A DNA stretch of 64,000 bases. It comes from Chrysemys picta bellii (lineage: Eukaryota; Chordata; Testudines; Emydidae). The notes beneath the pieces are model-generated. The model had not been told where the DNA came from. It searched no databases and saw only the letters and a list, made by a program, of their open reading frames with translations. The translations under genes and the position numbers were made by a program. The stretch is taken from assembly GCF_011386835.1 (NCBI RefSeq), contig NC_088795.1:108002434-108066433 (forward strand), written 5' to 3'. Shown here in pieces: positions 21,160 through 33,549 of the stretch (its first letter is position 1; every line of letters starts with the position of its first letter).

Positions 21160-23337
21160 TGTGCCTTCTAGTTTGTACCCAATCCATCACTGCTTCACAG
21201 TTCTCACAAGGACAAAATGCGTATTTCATTAGACGACTCCAATGCCTTCTCTAGGGTACAGGCCTGGCCCCACCATGCACACTCCTGGGACACTTTCAGG
21301 CTAGATTACTGCCATGCAATCTACTTGGTGCCTTGATGAGCATCTGGAAACCAGCTGGTGCAGAATGCAATGCTTACTCCCCGGAACGGGAGGGAGTGGA
21401 AGAGTGTTGTGAGTCTTTTACTTTGGTACGTGCCACACTGATCTGGCTACAGCTTGAGCATTTTGAGGGGCTGATTATGATTAGAGCCGGGAGATGGATT
21501 TTAGTCAACAATTTATATGACAAACTTAGCCATTTGTTCATAGACTGATTTTTACACATTTGTTCACTATTCTACATTATTCAACAAATGCCCAGTGCAA
21601 ACAAATCTGTAAATGTTGGAATATTGAAAAAAAATCTCCTGTATATTTTAGCTACTATTAGGATAAATACAGGGCCATATAAGTATCTAGATAGATATTT
21701 TATTTGGCCAGATTTGTGTGCCATTTCTATGTATTAATGCTGGTGAAAATGAAATATATTATAGTAGAATCCAGAGGCCATAATCAGGATCCGGGCCCTA
21801 CTGTGCCACACTCTGTACAAAATCATATGAAAACATTATGTCTGTCTTGACGAGCTTATATTATTCAGTGGGAGTGTTGCTTTCCAGTAAAAGTCTTATA
21901 GCCTAAATCACATAAAATAGATTAACCTGGTTCACCTTTAAGATATTGGGCCAAATGCATCCCTGAATACTGAAGTCTACGGCTTACACCAGAGATGAAT
22001 TTCGTCCATTCTATTAAGCAGAGGGCCAGTGGGTATATCATGGAATTCTATTCTGTCCCAAAGAAATGTGAAATGAAATGTGCTAGTGATGCACATTAAA
22101 TATATAAAACCTGCAAAACTTGGTACAGATAGATCCAGTATGTGCAGGATACTCCTGTCATATACAAAGTTTTTCTCCTTTGATAGAAATCACTATTGTG
22201 TTTGATGCATATAGAAAATACAGCTCATTCAGATACCACTGAAAAAACGAAGAATATACATTTTAGTGGGGGACAGAGGAGGTCTCATCATGAAAATACC
22301 TTCTAAACTCATTCATCTTCATGGGAGTTAGATTTCAATGTGCAGAGAATAGACCCTCAATGAATTTTTTTAAGCATAAATATAAAAAAATGAACCTTTG
22401 CCAAAGTGAAAGATGAGAATGAACACACCAAGGGCCCAATTGTGCCAGTGAGGCCTGCCCTGAGTATGGGGAATTCTGGGAGAATCGTGGCACCCTGAAA
22501 CTCCTGAGGAGCACACCTGCCATACCATCCCTTTAGAAGTTACACCATGTGCTCCACTTGATAGCTAGTCAAAGAGCTCACAAACGAATGCCATGTAAGG
22601 ACATGGATAGATAGCTGACTCTACTGGCTAGAGTGGAGGAGGTTGGGTCAATGGCCCCATGTCCTCCCCATCCCTTTTGAAAGGGCTGACACCCAGAGTA
22701 GAATTGGAGGGATCACAAGCACTGAGCAGCCCTTGCTCTGGTTTTCTAGTGAATAAAATACAAGTCACCTCTAACAAAGGAAAGATAATCCATAAAAAGG
22801 CTTAGGAGCAAATTACTCTGTGTCCACTCATATTTTGGTTGCACATTCATAGGATTGTGCTCCTGAAATCATCCTCTAACTCTAAAATGATGGATTTTAG
22901 CTAGACAGCAGGAGCCTCAAAGGGACTGGAGACTCACTTAAAGGGAAATCAGTTCTCTGTTGTATAAATAATAAAAATAACTGCATGAAATGTATGTCTC
23001 ACAGATTCCATGCTGGAACTATTAAAACCCCAAAGTTAAAATCCAGCGTACTGCGTGACCACAATAATGATTAATTTATGGAAAAATGAAGGGCTAGTTT
23101 GTGTGTGTGTTCAGCAGTAAACAGCACAAGTTCTCATTTTTCCACTTAAAAGAGGCACTAGGGACTCTAACATATTTTTAAAAGGCAAATATCCTTTTCA
23201 CACTTTGTACCAGGTCCCCATTCAGTAATACACTAGATTTTTCATATTTTCATCCTGGTTACTAAGTACTGTAGGTCACTCAAGTGTCTTTTAAGCAAGA
23301 AAACTGGATCTGGTTGAAGTTAGGAGTAAATCTAAGG
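21160..23337. other. Unassigned interval, with one old repeat copy
   Basis: 21775-21880 is a worn member of the dispersed family described at 8086 (GGGCCCTACTGTGCC...CTGTACAAAATC...GACGAGCTTATA). The remainder is AT-rich without genes. Confidence 0.4.
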
Positions 23338-23480
23338 CAGTGGTGCTCACACTTTGCCACATCAAGGGCCACATCTACTTTACTGAAAATAGATTAGATT
23401 TGAATACTTTTAATCAGATTGTGCATCCCACAGAGACTACAGGTCACATCATGGAGTGTTTCATCTTGATCCAAACAGCC
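23338..23480. repeat. hAT-type end, one side only
   Basis: CAGTGGTGCTCACACTTTGCCACATC...AGGGCCACATCTAC resembles the left end of hAT-type elements (CAGTGGTNCTCA). No matching right end or duplication was found, so it is a fragment. Confidence 0.45.
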
Positions 23481-25254
23481 AGTTAGATCTAGGATTCCTG
23501 TACTGTTGAGGGATAATCCCAACTATTGTTCTGTAGATGGACTAAATGGAAAGTCCCCCCCCCCCCCCCCCCGTCACATGTGGATGCGCATGCATGCACA
23601 CACACAAAGAGAAAAAGTGCTTCAATTCTGTAGGGACTATCTTGGCCCTGAAACAGGAGAATGGCGGTTGGATGGAAATACTATCCCAACTCAATACAGT
23701 AAGCAGCCACTAGTAGAGAGATTCTTCATCAAATATGAATTTAGGCTGGTGTCTGGTATTAACATTGGAGGTGATGGCTGATTCCAACCACTTCATCATC
23801 AAGCAATGCAAAATCCCAAATCCTAGAGCAGCAGCAGTCTTTAAATGAGGTGCCCGTATATCAGTTATAAATTGAACTTCCTGGCATTATGGTGCATCTC
23901 ATTTCCAGCAGTTGAACAGGCAATAAAAAATAATCCAATTGGGTGGGCAAGATGCATCCTAACTACGTAATGCTCTTCCAAGGCAGGCCAATAGAAATGG
24001 CTGCTTTCTAAAGAGACTTTCTTTAGAAGGTTAGGAATATAGAATATCATTCTAAACTGTTTTTAGCAGCAGTTCCCCCTAAATCCCTACTCATGCCCCA
24101 GAAGATTAATAAATGCATTGTCCAAAGCTTGTTTAGCATCTGACACTGACCTAAATGGAGGCTGGATACAGAATCCTATGCTTGGTTTGAAATGGGAAGA
24201 TTCTTTAGACCCTTTAAGTGAATAAAACCATTGACACCTCTGTGTTTAATCTTGTGGGTTTGTCTATTTCTGGCTGTGTATTGTTATCGTGACACACACC
24301 TGTTACTTTGGACACACACTGTACAAGAAAAGGTTATATAAATCTCATGCTTATGAAGTGATTCCAAAGATTTACAACTACCATATATAAGATCATGGAA
24401 TTCTGCATCCAACAATGAATTATTCTGCTGGAGTGGAACAGCAGACAGTTATCAGTATCTCAGAGATCCTGCAAATTTCATTTAATCCTACCATACAATT
24501 CTCTTTCCTTAGATTCAAAAGGAATCCCAGTGATCCAGAAACTTTTAGTTGCTTTTTGGGACATAAATTTTGTAGAACACATTACATTTATATATATATA
24601 TATATATATATGCTTTGCTGCTGTTCTGGGGTTGGGTTAGATCTAAAAACTATAGAGGTTATTTGGACACTTTTTCTAATGACTTACAATACCCACTGAG
24701 ACTGAAAGCAAGCCAGGGATTTTTGGAAACCTAAAACCTTTCTTTTTTATAGTTTTGAAAATCCTTGGAGTTTAGCTTTGAACTTTAACCAAGAAAAGTT
24801 ATATCTCCTAAACAATGGCATTTGTTGATTGGATGAAGGACTAGATCAATATTGGTTTTGGCAACAGGCTTTGGCTGTGTTTGCCTGCAGAAATATGCAG
24901 GTTGTGGTGTTAAAAAATTATGTCAGTTCCTCAACTTGTGCCTCTTTTTCTTGGAGCTATGCCTGAAAGTTTCCAAAGTTACTTCTGAAAGTTAACCTAG
25001 AGTCTGGCCTCCTCAGCAAAGGAAGTTACACATCAAATAATGGAATGTAATCTACTATTGTGAACTAGCAGCAGCTTTTACTCTGCCTGTTTTCATGATA
25101 TTATCACATATGAAATCAAACTATGAGAAGGAAGATAATCAAGGAGACTTCATAATATAACTGAAGTGTTAAAAGCATAGGGTCTGATTCTCATTTATAC
25201 TATTTAAACCACTGATTTAAACCACTCTGGCAGTCTAAAAGGGCCTTAAAGTGT
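23481..25254. other. Unassigned interval with simple repeats
   Basis: A C18 run lies at 23555-23572 and an (AT)n tract at 24588-24611. The 91-94-codon frames over these tracts have no domain. Confidence 0.4.
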
Positions 25255-26270
25255 AAATATAGATTCATATATTTTAAGGCCAGAAGGTACCATTGTGATC
25301 ATCTAGTCTGAACTCCAGCATAACACAGGCCATAGAACTTCTCTAAATTAATTGCTGTGTGAAGTCCAATATCTGTGGTTAAACTAGAGTAGGGGTTCTC
25401 AAACTTCATTGCACCATGACCCTCTTCTGACAACAAAAATTACTACACAACTCCAGGAGGGGGGACTGAAGCCTGAGCCCACCCGAGCCCCACCGCTCTG
25501 GGTGGGGAGGAAGGGGCCAAAGCCTGAGCTCCACCGCCCTGAACTGCGGGGCCAGACCTAAGGGCTTCAGTCCCATACCGGGGGCCGTAACGTGAGCCCC
25601 GCCACCCAGAGCTGAAGCCCTCAGGCTTCCACTTCGACCACAGGTGGTGGGGCTCAAGCTTCGGGCTTTGGTCCTGGGCGGTGGGGCTTGAGCTTTGGCT
25701 TGGGGCCCCAGGAAGTCTAAGCCAGCCCTGGTAACCCAAAAATGGGGTTACGACCCACTTTGGGGTCCCAACCCACAGTTTGAGAACTGCTGAACTAGGG
25801 TGTATCCTTAAGGATATTTTCCAATCTTGATTTAAAAGTTTCCAAAGATGGAGAATCCATACAACCCTTGATATATTGTTCCAAAGGTTAATTACCCTCA
25901 CTGATACAAAAAGTGTACCTTATTTTGAGTCTGAATTTGTCTAGCTTCAATTTACAGCCGTTGGATCATGTTATTCCTTTGTCTGCTAGATTGAAGAGCC
26001 TTCTATTATCATATATCTGCTCCCCACCTAGGTACTTATAGTCTGATCAAGTAACTCCTTTACCATCTCTTTGATAAGCTAAACAGATTGAATTCCTTGA
26101 GTCTATTGCTTATAAGGCATATTTTCCAATCCTTTATTCATTGTTGTGGTTCTTTTCTGCACCCTTCCCAATTTATCAACATCCCTTTTAAATTGTGGAT
26201 ACCAGAAGGGAACATAGTATTCCAGTGGTGGTCGCACTGGGACCAAATACAGAAACAACCCTGTTTGCCA
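25255..26270 (-). mobile_element. CR1 LINE 3' end, minus strand, split by a hAT element
   Basis: On the minus strand, the end of RT reads as CVHNFKRDVDKLGRVQKRTT-type sequence at 26285-26103. It is followed by a worn C-terminus and the 3' UTR, which ends near 25260 with the usual GATGATCACAATGGTACC-like text on the minus strand. Interrupted at 25390-25792. Confidence 0.75.
25390..25792. mobile_element. hAT-type non-autonomous element, 403 bp
   Basis: The ends are TAGGGGTTCTCAAAC and GTTTGAGAACTGCTG. Flanks AACTAGAG (25382-25389) and AACTAGGG (25793-25800) match at seven of eight bases. The GC-rich centre creates the long frames on both strands; no protein is likely. Close relative of 39209-39561. 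Confidence 0.85.
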
Positions 26271-28352
26271 CTCCTGTTTGCCCACTCACGATGTTGCGTG
26301 GTGACTGATTTGTATATTAAATCTTGCTGCTAAGCTCCACCCCCATGCTGTCAAGGAGGGATCAGTCATTCAGAGACTTCAAAAACTAGGTCTGTTCAAA
26401 GACCCCAGGGTCAAAACCACACATTCCTCACAGAGACACAAACAAACAGAACTCTCTTACTGGTCCCATTCAGGGGCCTGAAACCCAAGCCACACAGAGA
26501 CAAACAATCAACAGGTAGGCTAATCACGCCAGTCACCAAGTCCCATTACCTCCAAGCACGAGTCCATAACTATGCCCTGTAAAACTCTCCTGTTTGTCCA
26601 TAATGGACTATTTTTTATAACAGAGGCACTTCCCTATAACCAGATGTTCACTCTAACCCAAATATCACCATGCACATTGCACTGCACTTAGGCTATTTGG
26701 GACTGTTCTTCCAATTCTCTATAAAAAGAATTTAACTAATTCACTATATAAGTAGTCCCACTGTATTAAAGAAAAAAATATTTAAATACTGTGTATTGAA
26801 AACATCAGGAAATAAGACATTGAAGAGAAAACAACTGAAGAACTTTGCATTATAATGAAGAACTAGTAATAGGATTTTTATGGAAAGAATTATCCAGTCC
26901 TACCACATAAGGATACAATATGTCGTTTGGGCCACATACAATGTGTATTTTTCTAATTTTCTCCATTATTCTTTTGAATGCTGTGATGCCTGCCATAATT
27001 TAAAGCAAAAGCCTTCTAAAACCATTTGATCTGTCTATGTATCCCCATGCTTTGCTTTGATAATTTACCCCATCATATGATCAGAGGGTCATCTACACAC
27101 CTCATTTTGGAACAAACCCTGTACTTTCTGAAGCATCCCATAGTTTAAGTGGAATTAAAATGTAAACATTTCTGTGTTTATTATCACAATGAACACAGCT
27201 AAGCGATTTTTCCATGGAACATTCAAGTCTACTGGCAGTACTTGGTGAAGAGACTGCAGCTACTATAAAATATCCTAAGAATTTCAGGAGTTTTCAGATT
27301 GAAGGAATGGTCAATCCTGTGATTTTTATCTAATCACTTCTTCATCTAGTACTGCTGAAAAGTAATGGTTAAGCCCATAAAAAAATTATTCACATAAGTT
27401 AATAAACTTCCTCCTTAGATTAATGTGATCCATTTTCTCCCTGAGGAAAATCAATGTACAGTGCCTTCTGGAGTCCCTCCTCCTCCAAACTGGGCTTTAG
27501 TGTCATGAAAAACTGTAATTGACTTCAATGGAAATTACATATTTGTGCTTGCTATGACATAAGGTGCAGATGGTCTAATGAGCAATCTGTTTCTTATGTC
27601 TGGCCTTCTTTTTAGGGAAAATGTCTTTTTTTTACAGTTAAGCCAATATAAAGTGTGTGTGTGGGGGGGGAGGGGGACATCATTTGCAAGGGAAACAGTT
27701 TCAAGAGTGCAAGTATTATTATTAGCTGAGCAGAAGGAAATGACTTGGAGATGAGAGTTTTGGTAGGTCTGGGTTAAAGTGTCGAAGTATAGATGTTCAA
27801 GCAGTTTGCGGACCACCTGAACCACGAAGTCTGTGTTTCTCCTTCTTCCCCCTTCCCAAACACACCCGAGGGAGGCTGGCATCATTGGTTGGGTCATGTT
27901 GCTATTAGTTTAAAGTGGGAAATGGGAGGCAATTTACATGTTCCATTTGAAAGGCTAAATGAAACTCACTATGTCTACGAAACAGTTTAGACTTCCCGGT
28001 TCATGTCTTGAGTAGGTTATATTCCTCTTTCACTATGACTGTCACATCTGTAAAGTAACCTTTTACGAAGCTACTGCTGAGAAATCCAGACCAACTTTAG
28101 AGAATTCATTTACTTTCATTAAACATACAGTGCCAGGGATCAGCTATTAAAGTGCTTTATTACAGGATGATTTTGGTTTGAAAGAGTGATCTTAGTAAGA
28201 AGAGAAAAATGAGTCAGTAATTTGTGGAAGCTGCAGTAGGCATAAAACATCTTAACCACAAAAGGCGGGGGGAATATAGAGAGGAGTGTTGCCTATGTTT
28301 CTAAAAATATCATCCAAAAGACTTTGTTACCCTAGTACTATAGGCAAGGCAT
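26271..28352. other. Unassigned interval
   Basis: No gene recognised. Some C-rich text at 26330-26600 may be an old LTR fragment but has no matching end. A G-run lies at 27662-27676. Confidence 0.35.
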
Positions 28353-28353
28353 G

Positions 28354-28392
<39 letters not shown>
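28353..28392. repeat. (CA)n microsatellite
   Basis: Near-pure CA repeat of about 36 bp starting with a GCGC interruption. Confidence 0.95.
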
Positions 28393-28395
<3 letters not shown>

Positions 28396-28404
28396 TTCTC
28401 TGTC

Positions 28405-28832
28405 TGGTTTTAAGATTAAGCTAGATAAGTTTATGGAGGGAATGGTTTAATGGGATAACATGATTTTAGTCAAAGGAACAGCGTGCCATGGCAGGTAAAT
28501 AGTATAATGGCTAATGAGGGTCAGGCTGGAGAATCTTGCCTACATGCTCGGGGTTTTACTGATCGCCATATTTGGGGTCGGGAAGGAATTTTCCTCCAGG
28601 GTAGATTGGCAGAGGCCCTGGAGGTTTTTCGCCTTCCTCCGCAGCATGGGGCAGGGATCGCTAGCTGGAGGATTCTCTGCTAATTGAAGTCTCTAAACCA
28701 CAGGATTTGGGGACTTCAACAGCAGAGTCAAGGGAAAGGGTAGGGACGGCTTTGTGGCCTGCATCATGCGGGAGGTCAGACCAGATGATTATAATGGTCC
28801 CTTCTGACCTTAAAGTCTATGAGTCTATGAGT
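28405..28832 (+). mobile_element. CR1 LINE 3' end
   Basis: Begins with the last residues of the ORF (FKIKLDKFMEGMV-like, 28410-28450), then the 3' UTR with GGGAAGGAATTTTCC, GACCAGATGATTATAATGG and TCCCTTCTGACC, and a tail of an octamer repeat (TATGAGTC x2-3) at 28815-28832. The tail repeat is the classical CR1 end. Confidence 0.8.
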
Positions 28833-29311
28833 CTCTGCCACCCCATATAATATCTAGAAGACAATCCATTTAAAAGACTCTGGGCCAGATCCTCCAGTGC
28901 AGCATGGCTGTTTTGAGCTGCACTGGTCAAAGGATAATCACCCCAGTGTAAAGTGATACTCCAGTGGCATAGGTCCAGCATAGGGTCTCTTACACCACAC
29001 ACCCTGCTGAAGTTAGCAGAAGAAAAGAGAAGTGGCTGGAATGCCTCAGGCCCTGCAAATTTTCATCTGCATTTTCAGCCCCCTGTAGCTCTGACATAAA
29101 TTAGAGCAGCCCTCAGGTTCTCTGACCCAAAGAATGTAGTCTAAACTTGGACCTGACACAAGTGAGATAACAAAAGGGTACAGAACGGAGAGAGGAAGGA
29201 CTATAGAAAAATTTTTTAAAGAGCACATTACTTAATAAGGATCTGCTTCAAAGTCCATAGAAGTCAACGGAAAGACTATCTAAGATACCTATATGCCCCC
29301 CATTACCACAC
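28833..29311. other. Unassigned interval
   Basis: Contains worn text starting GGGCCAGATCCTCCAGTG, similar to other scattered degenerate repeats here; no genes. Confidence 0.35.
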
Positions 29312-30021
29312 TGTGACAGAGATTGAAACCCCATGAAATATTTTGGGAGGCCATATTGTATTAAGTTTATGAATCACTGTGGGCAAGGGATTGTATGCAA
29401 CTCCCTGGGGAGAGTTATCACAGAGCCTCCAAGAACCAAAACCAGTGTGAGTAAGGTGGTGAATCTCTTAGGTTGTAAACACTTCCAGAGAGGTACTACC
29501 CCCTGGGGAGACTTGCATATACTGGCTCAAACTGGGTTTTCCAGAAAACTTTCTGAACTAGCAAATCGTTATGACTCTGTCCAAAGGGAGGCCCCAACCC
29601 TCGTGGAAGGGACTTTGGCCTATCAGAGGCCCTACAGAGAAGACAGGCAATTTTTGGTATGTTTAGTATGAGTTTAAATCTTTTTATTTTTATGTTTTCT
29701 CTGTAATGCTTTACATTAAGAATACATGTCATTGCTTAGAAAGAGCTGTGTGGTAACTTGTAACTGCTGGCAATGTACTGTTCATATAGCCTGTGGAGAA
29801 AAAGAAAAGCAGAGGCACTGGTCTTTAGGCAGACTGGCTTACAGGGGATATCATATTGTAATGGAGGGGCCTGTGCAGCCTTAAAACCCTGATCAGGAGA
29901 GAGAGAGATGCAGGTCTTCACGCAAGAGAGGTGACAGCTGGGGACTGGAAACTTTAAATGGGTGTCGTCAAGTGATCATCAAGGAGGAATACAGTTGAAG
30001 TTACCCTGAAACTGTTGCACA
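29312..30021 (+). mobile_element. Possible solo LTR
   Basis: Starts TGTGACAGAG and ends near TGTTGCACA. Inside, a TTTTTATTTTTATG...CTGTAATGC...AAGAATACATG segment followed by AAAGAGCTGTGTGGTAACTTG resembles an LTR R/U5 with a mutated poly(A) signal. No 4-6-bp duplication was seen, so ends are uncertain. Confidence 0.45.
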
Positions 30022-30127
30022 TAGAATCAAAATCTTTTACTGCATTTATCCTCATAACACACCTCAAGGCAGGAAAGTACTATTATTATTGCCATGTTAT
30101 AGGTGGTAGACTCAGGTACAGCAAGAC
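30022..30127 (-). repeat. MIR-type SINE, minus strand (continues at 30499-30595)
   Basis: ATCCTCATAACACACCTCAAGGCAGG, TACTATTATTATTGCCATG and GACTCAGGTACAGC are the inverse MIR body. It resumes as AAGTGACTTGCCTAAGATCACAGAGGCAGG and GAATTGAATTGGGGTTTTC (30500-30560). One MIR, interrupted by the elements at 30131-30498. Confidence 0.8.
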
Positions 30128-30130
30128 TAA

Positions 30131-30260
30131 GGGTTGGTCTACACTGCATTGAAAAACCCACGGCACCAAGTCTCAAAGACTGGGTCAGTTGACTTGGGCT
30201 CGGGCTGCAAGACTAAAAATAGCAGTGTACATATTCCCATGTGGGCTGGAGGCCATCTAA
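30131..30260. repeat. Half-copy of the TAA-flanked palindromic element
   Basis: GGGTTGGTCTACACTGC follows TAA at 30128-30130 and is like the end of the next element. Only one end is present and it abuts the complete element at 30261, so it is a partial or earlier insertion. Confidence 0.5.
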
Positions 30261-30498
30261 GGGTATGTCCACACTGCAGTTAGACACCCACAGCTGGCCC
30301 ATGCCAGCTCACTCAGGCTAAGGGGCTGTTTAATTGTGGTGGAGCCATTTGGGCTCAAGCTGAAGCTCTGGGACCCTCCCACCTTGCAGGGTACAAGAGC
30401 CCAGGCCTGAACATCTACATTGCAATTAAACAGCCCCTTAGCCTGGGTCAGCTGCCCCAAGCTAGCTGCAAGTTTTTAACTGCAGTGGAGACATACCC
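30261..30498. mobile_element. Palindromic DNA transposon, TAA target duplication (Harbinger-like)
   Basis: The ends are GGGTATGTCCACACTGCAG and CTGCAGTGGAGACATACCC. TAA is present on both sides (30258-30260; 30499-30501), as for PIF/Harbinger. An inner inverted pair, AGGGGCTGTTTAATTG (about 30320) and CAATTAAACAGCCCCT (about 30422), makes a near-complete palindrome. Superfamily assigned from the 3-bp duplication only. Confidence 0.7.
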
Positions 30499-30595
30499 TA
30501 AGTGACTTGCCTAAGATCACAGAGGCAGGGAATTGAATTGGGGTTTTCTAATTGGCAGAGTAGCTTCTTAACTACTGGACCAGCTTTCCTCCCAT

Positions 30596-31330
30596 TGAAG
30601 CACTGAGCTTTAGATCAGGCTGTTGGCCATGTTGATGGTTCCATTCAAATTATTTTGCTGTAACTGTAAGTTATTCATTTCATGTGGGCACCTTGGGAGA
30701 AGCTGGATTTTAGAAGAGACTTAAATGGAGTATTGTGGTTTGGCACTATTATTCCAGAATTCATCAGTGTTCTTTCCTCTGTTTTCCCTTGTAAAGTTCT
30801 GATGTACTGCAGTCAACACTCAGTTTATTTACTGAGTTGACTCGGAAAATCCTACTGGCTTCAGTATTTGGCCTTAAAAATTGCTATTGAATTTCTCCTC
30901 AGAAGATTCAACAAAAATATTCGATCCTGATGTATTTTTAAGTCTGTCCAGATGTAAAGTACTGATAAAAATTTACTTCATTTTATGAGTTCAGAGTGGT
31001 ATTTGGGAAGGGGGGATGTTTCTTAATTAAACAAGGTATGCTCTGCTTAGATTCGGAAGTCTTTTCTGGCTGCTGTGATCTAGCCCATATAATCAATCTC
31101 CTTTCTTTACGTCAAGGGTTATGGAGATCATACAGCAGTGGTGAGTTAACAGAATGCCATATTGTGTTCACATAACAACACTGCACATAAGAGATTCCAA
31201 CTGCGCTTTTAACATCCCCTTCTAGGATTGGAATGTAGAACCACAGGACTCAACCATAGGCAAAGAGACTCAGCTTTTAGTAGTTTTTAACTCAAAAGGC
31301 AATATACTGAGAAAATGGAGATCAGATACT
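30596..31330. other. Unassigned interval
   Basis: AT-rich; no gene or named repeat recognised. Confidence 0.35.
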
Positions 31331-31335
31331 ATCAT

Positions 31336-32160
31336 TGTCAAGGCTCCTTCCCCACTCTGAACTTTAGGGTACAGATGTGGGGGCCTGCATGAAAACTTCT
31401 AAGCTTAACTACCAGCTTAGATCTGGTCCGCTGCCACCAGTCCCAATATGCTAATTCCCTTCCCTGGGTAGCCTGGAGAGACTCTTCACCAATTCCCCGG
31501 TGAGTACAGATCCAAACCCCTTGGGTCTTAAAACAAGGAGAAATTAACCATCCCCCCATCTTTCTCCCACCAACTCCTGGTGGATCAATATCCAACCCCC
31601 TTGGATCTAAAAACAAGGAAAAATCAATCAGGTTCTTAAAAAGAAGGCTTTAATTAAAGAAAAAGGTAAAAATCATCTCTGTAAAATCAGGATGGAAAAT
31701 AACTTTACAGGGTAATCAAACTTAAAGAGTCCAGAGGAACCCCCTCTAGCCTTAGGTTCAAAGTTACAGCAAAAAGAGGTAAACACCCTAGTAAAAGGTA
31801 CATTTACAAGGTGAGAAAACAAAGATAAAACTAACACGCCTTGCCTGGCTGTACTTACAAGTTTGAAATATGAGAGACTTGTTCAGAAAGATTTGGAGAG
31901 CGTGGATTGATGTCTGGTCCCCCTTAGTCCCAAGAGCGAACTCCCCCCCCCCCCCCAAAAAAGAGCACAAACAAAAGCCTTCCCCCCACCAAGATTTGAA
32001 AGTATCTTGTCCCCTTATTGGTCCTTTGGGTCAGGTGTCAGCCAGGTTACCTGAGCTTCTTAACCCTTTACAGGTAAAAGGATTTTGGTGTCTCTGGCCA
32101 GGAGGGATTATAGTATGGTACACAGGAGGGCTGTTACCCTTCCCTTTATAGTTATGACAA
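31336..32160 (-). mobile_element. Solo LTR, 825 bp, with 5-bp target duplication
   Basis: Minus-strand ends are TGTCATAACTATAAAGGG (from 32160) and AAGGAGCCTTGACA (to 31336). ATCAT is duplicated exactly at 31331-31335 and 32161-32165. The strand was chosen because the TGTCATAAC end looks like an LTR start; both ends are TG/CA compatible. There are no internal genes on either side, so it arose by LTR recombination. A 5-bp duplication suits Ty3/gypsy or class III endogenous retroviruses; I cannot decide. A C13 run lies at 31945-31957. Confidence 0.85.
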
Positions 32161-32189
32161 TCATCAAGGGGGCTTTGCTGCAGCTAAGC

Positions 32190-32367
32190 AGTGCTTAATT
32201 TGTAATGAAAGAGGTGCCGGAGCTCAAGCAATTAGGTGCCAGGGCTCAAGCAATTTTTTTACCTTCATAACTGATGCAGAAAACCCAGAGGTGCCAGGGC
32301 TATGAACTGCTACGCTTAGAGGTGCTGGGGCTCAGCTCTGGCAAATCCTGACACAAATTAAGCACTG
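32190..32367. mobile_element. hAT-type non-autonomous element, 178 bp
   Basis: The ends are CAGTGCTTAATTTG and CAAATTAAGCACTG (perfect inverse in the text ACACAAATTAAGCACTG). Flanks CAGCTAAG (32182-32189) and CAGCTCAG (32368-32375) match at seven of eight. Confidence 0.85.
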
Positions 32368-32375
32368 CAGCTCAG

Positions 32376-33549
32376 GGAAAAATCCGGGTTTGTAAAAGAA
32401 TGAGTCTTCACAGATGTAAGAGTTAGCAGATCCTCTACTGGACTTTACAAGCGCTCAGTTCTTTCAAAGGTTTCTCACATCCTCTGTATACACAAATACA
32501 CCCTCCCCTAGATTGCACCTATAGATGCTACTTCCTTCCTGGAATTCCTATTTCCTTAACAGTTTTGAAGGCTAGGGATGAGTGAGAAGGCCAGTATCCA
32601 GATTCAGATTTATTTTTAATAGGAAATGTCTGAGAACATTCAGATTTGGTTTGGGTACAAATATAATGGAAATAATGGGTTGAAATGTGATCACCACATA
32701 GCAGGAAAGGCATAGGGTGTCATAGCTCACTTTTCAGAGGGAAAAACAAAGCAGAAGAATGAAGTGTGGCTGTTGTGTTTTACCAGAAGAGCTAGGTGAA
32801 AAATGCCAATACATATTTGTGGAAGATTTCAAACTAATTTTCATTCTGTAGGATTTTCAGAGGAACAATATTTTGTTTTTATTTTTTTTATTTTGGTGAA
32901 AATTTTTACTGAAAATGTTTGGTTTTTCAGAAGTTCTTGAAAAGATGTTTTGGTTTGGTTTGGCTTCAGTCCCCCTTTGCCCCCCACCATCTTCCCCCCC
33001 CCCCATTTTCCTTTCCTCACTCCTTTCCTCCTTTTTGTCACTGCAGAAGGACAAACAAGGGAAGAGACGAAGGAGGAAAACCAAGAAACCAAATTGTTTA
33101 ATCAAAAACTATAAAATAACCACAACATGAATTTTGCAAAATTCTTCATTTTTTAAAAAAGCTCCTTCAAAAAACTGTTTTGTATGAAAATTTTCAACCA
33201 ACTCTAATTACCATTGTCATTTTTGGACCCTTAAACTATGTTTGACTGTAACTATATCTCACTGTAACTCCTCCCAACCTCCCACTACCAGGTGTTCTGT
33301 GTGACTCCCATTCTTTCCTCCTCCAGCACCAGCTCCCCCCCCAGTCTTCTCACCATATCAGTGGCTCTATGTTCACCCTTATTACCCCCTTCCTCCTCAT
33401 GTCAGGGACTCTGTGCACTCCACTTCCACCCCCCACCCCCCATACCAGGGTCTCCATTCTTTCCTCCCTGTGAAGGGCTGTGTACATGCCTCACATGACC
33501 CTCTTCCCCCTATAATCCTTCTTTCCCTCTTCCTCCTCAACCCCCACAT
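32376..33549. other. Unassigned, partly low-complexity
   Basis: T- and C-rich blocks (32870-33030, 33250-33540) give open frames of 60-83 codons on both strands. The AAAATTTT-rich text near 32890-33210 resembles that at 48940-49030 and may be an old palindromic element, not proven. Confidence 0.35.

Noticed and set aside
28353..28392. CRISPR-like or satellite array
   Set aside because: It is a plain (CA)n microsatellite. No repeat-spacer arrays were found anywhere in the window.
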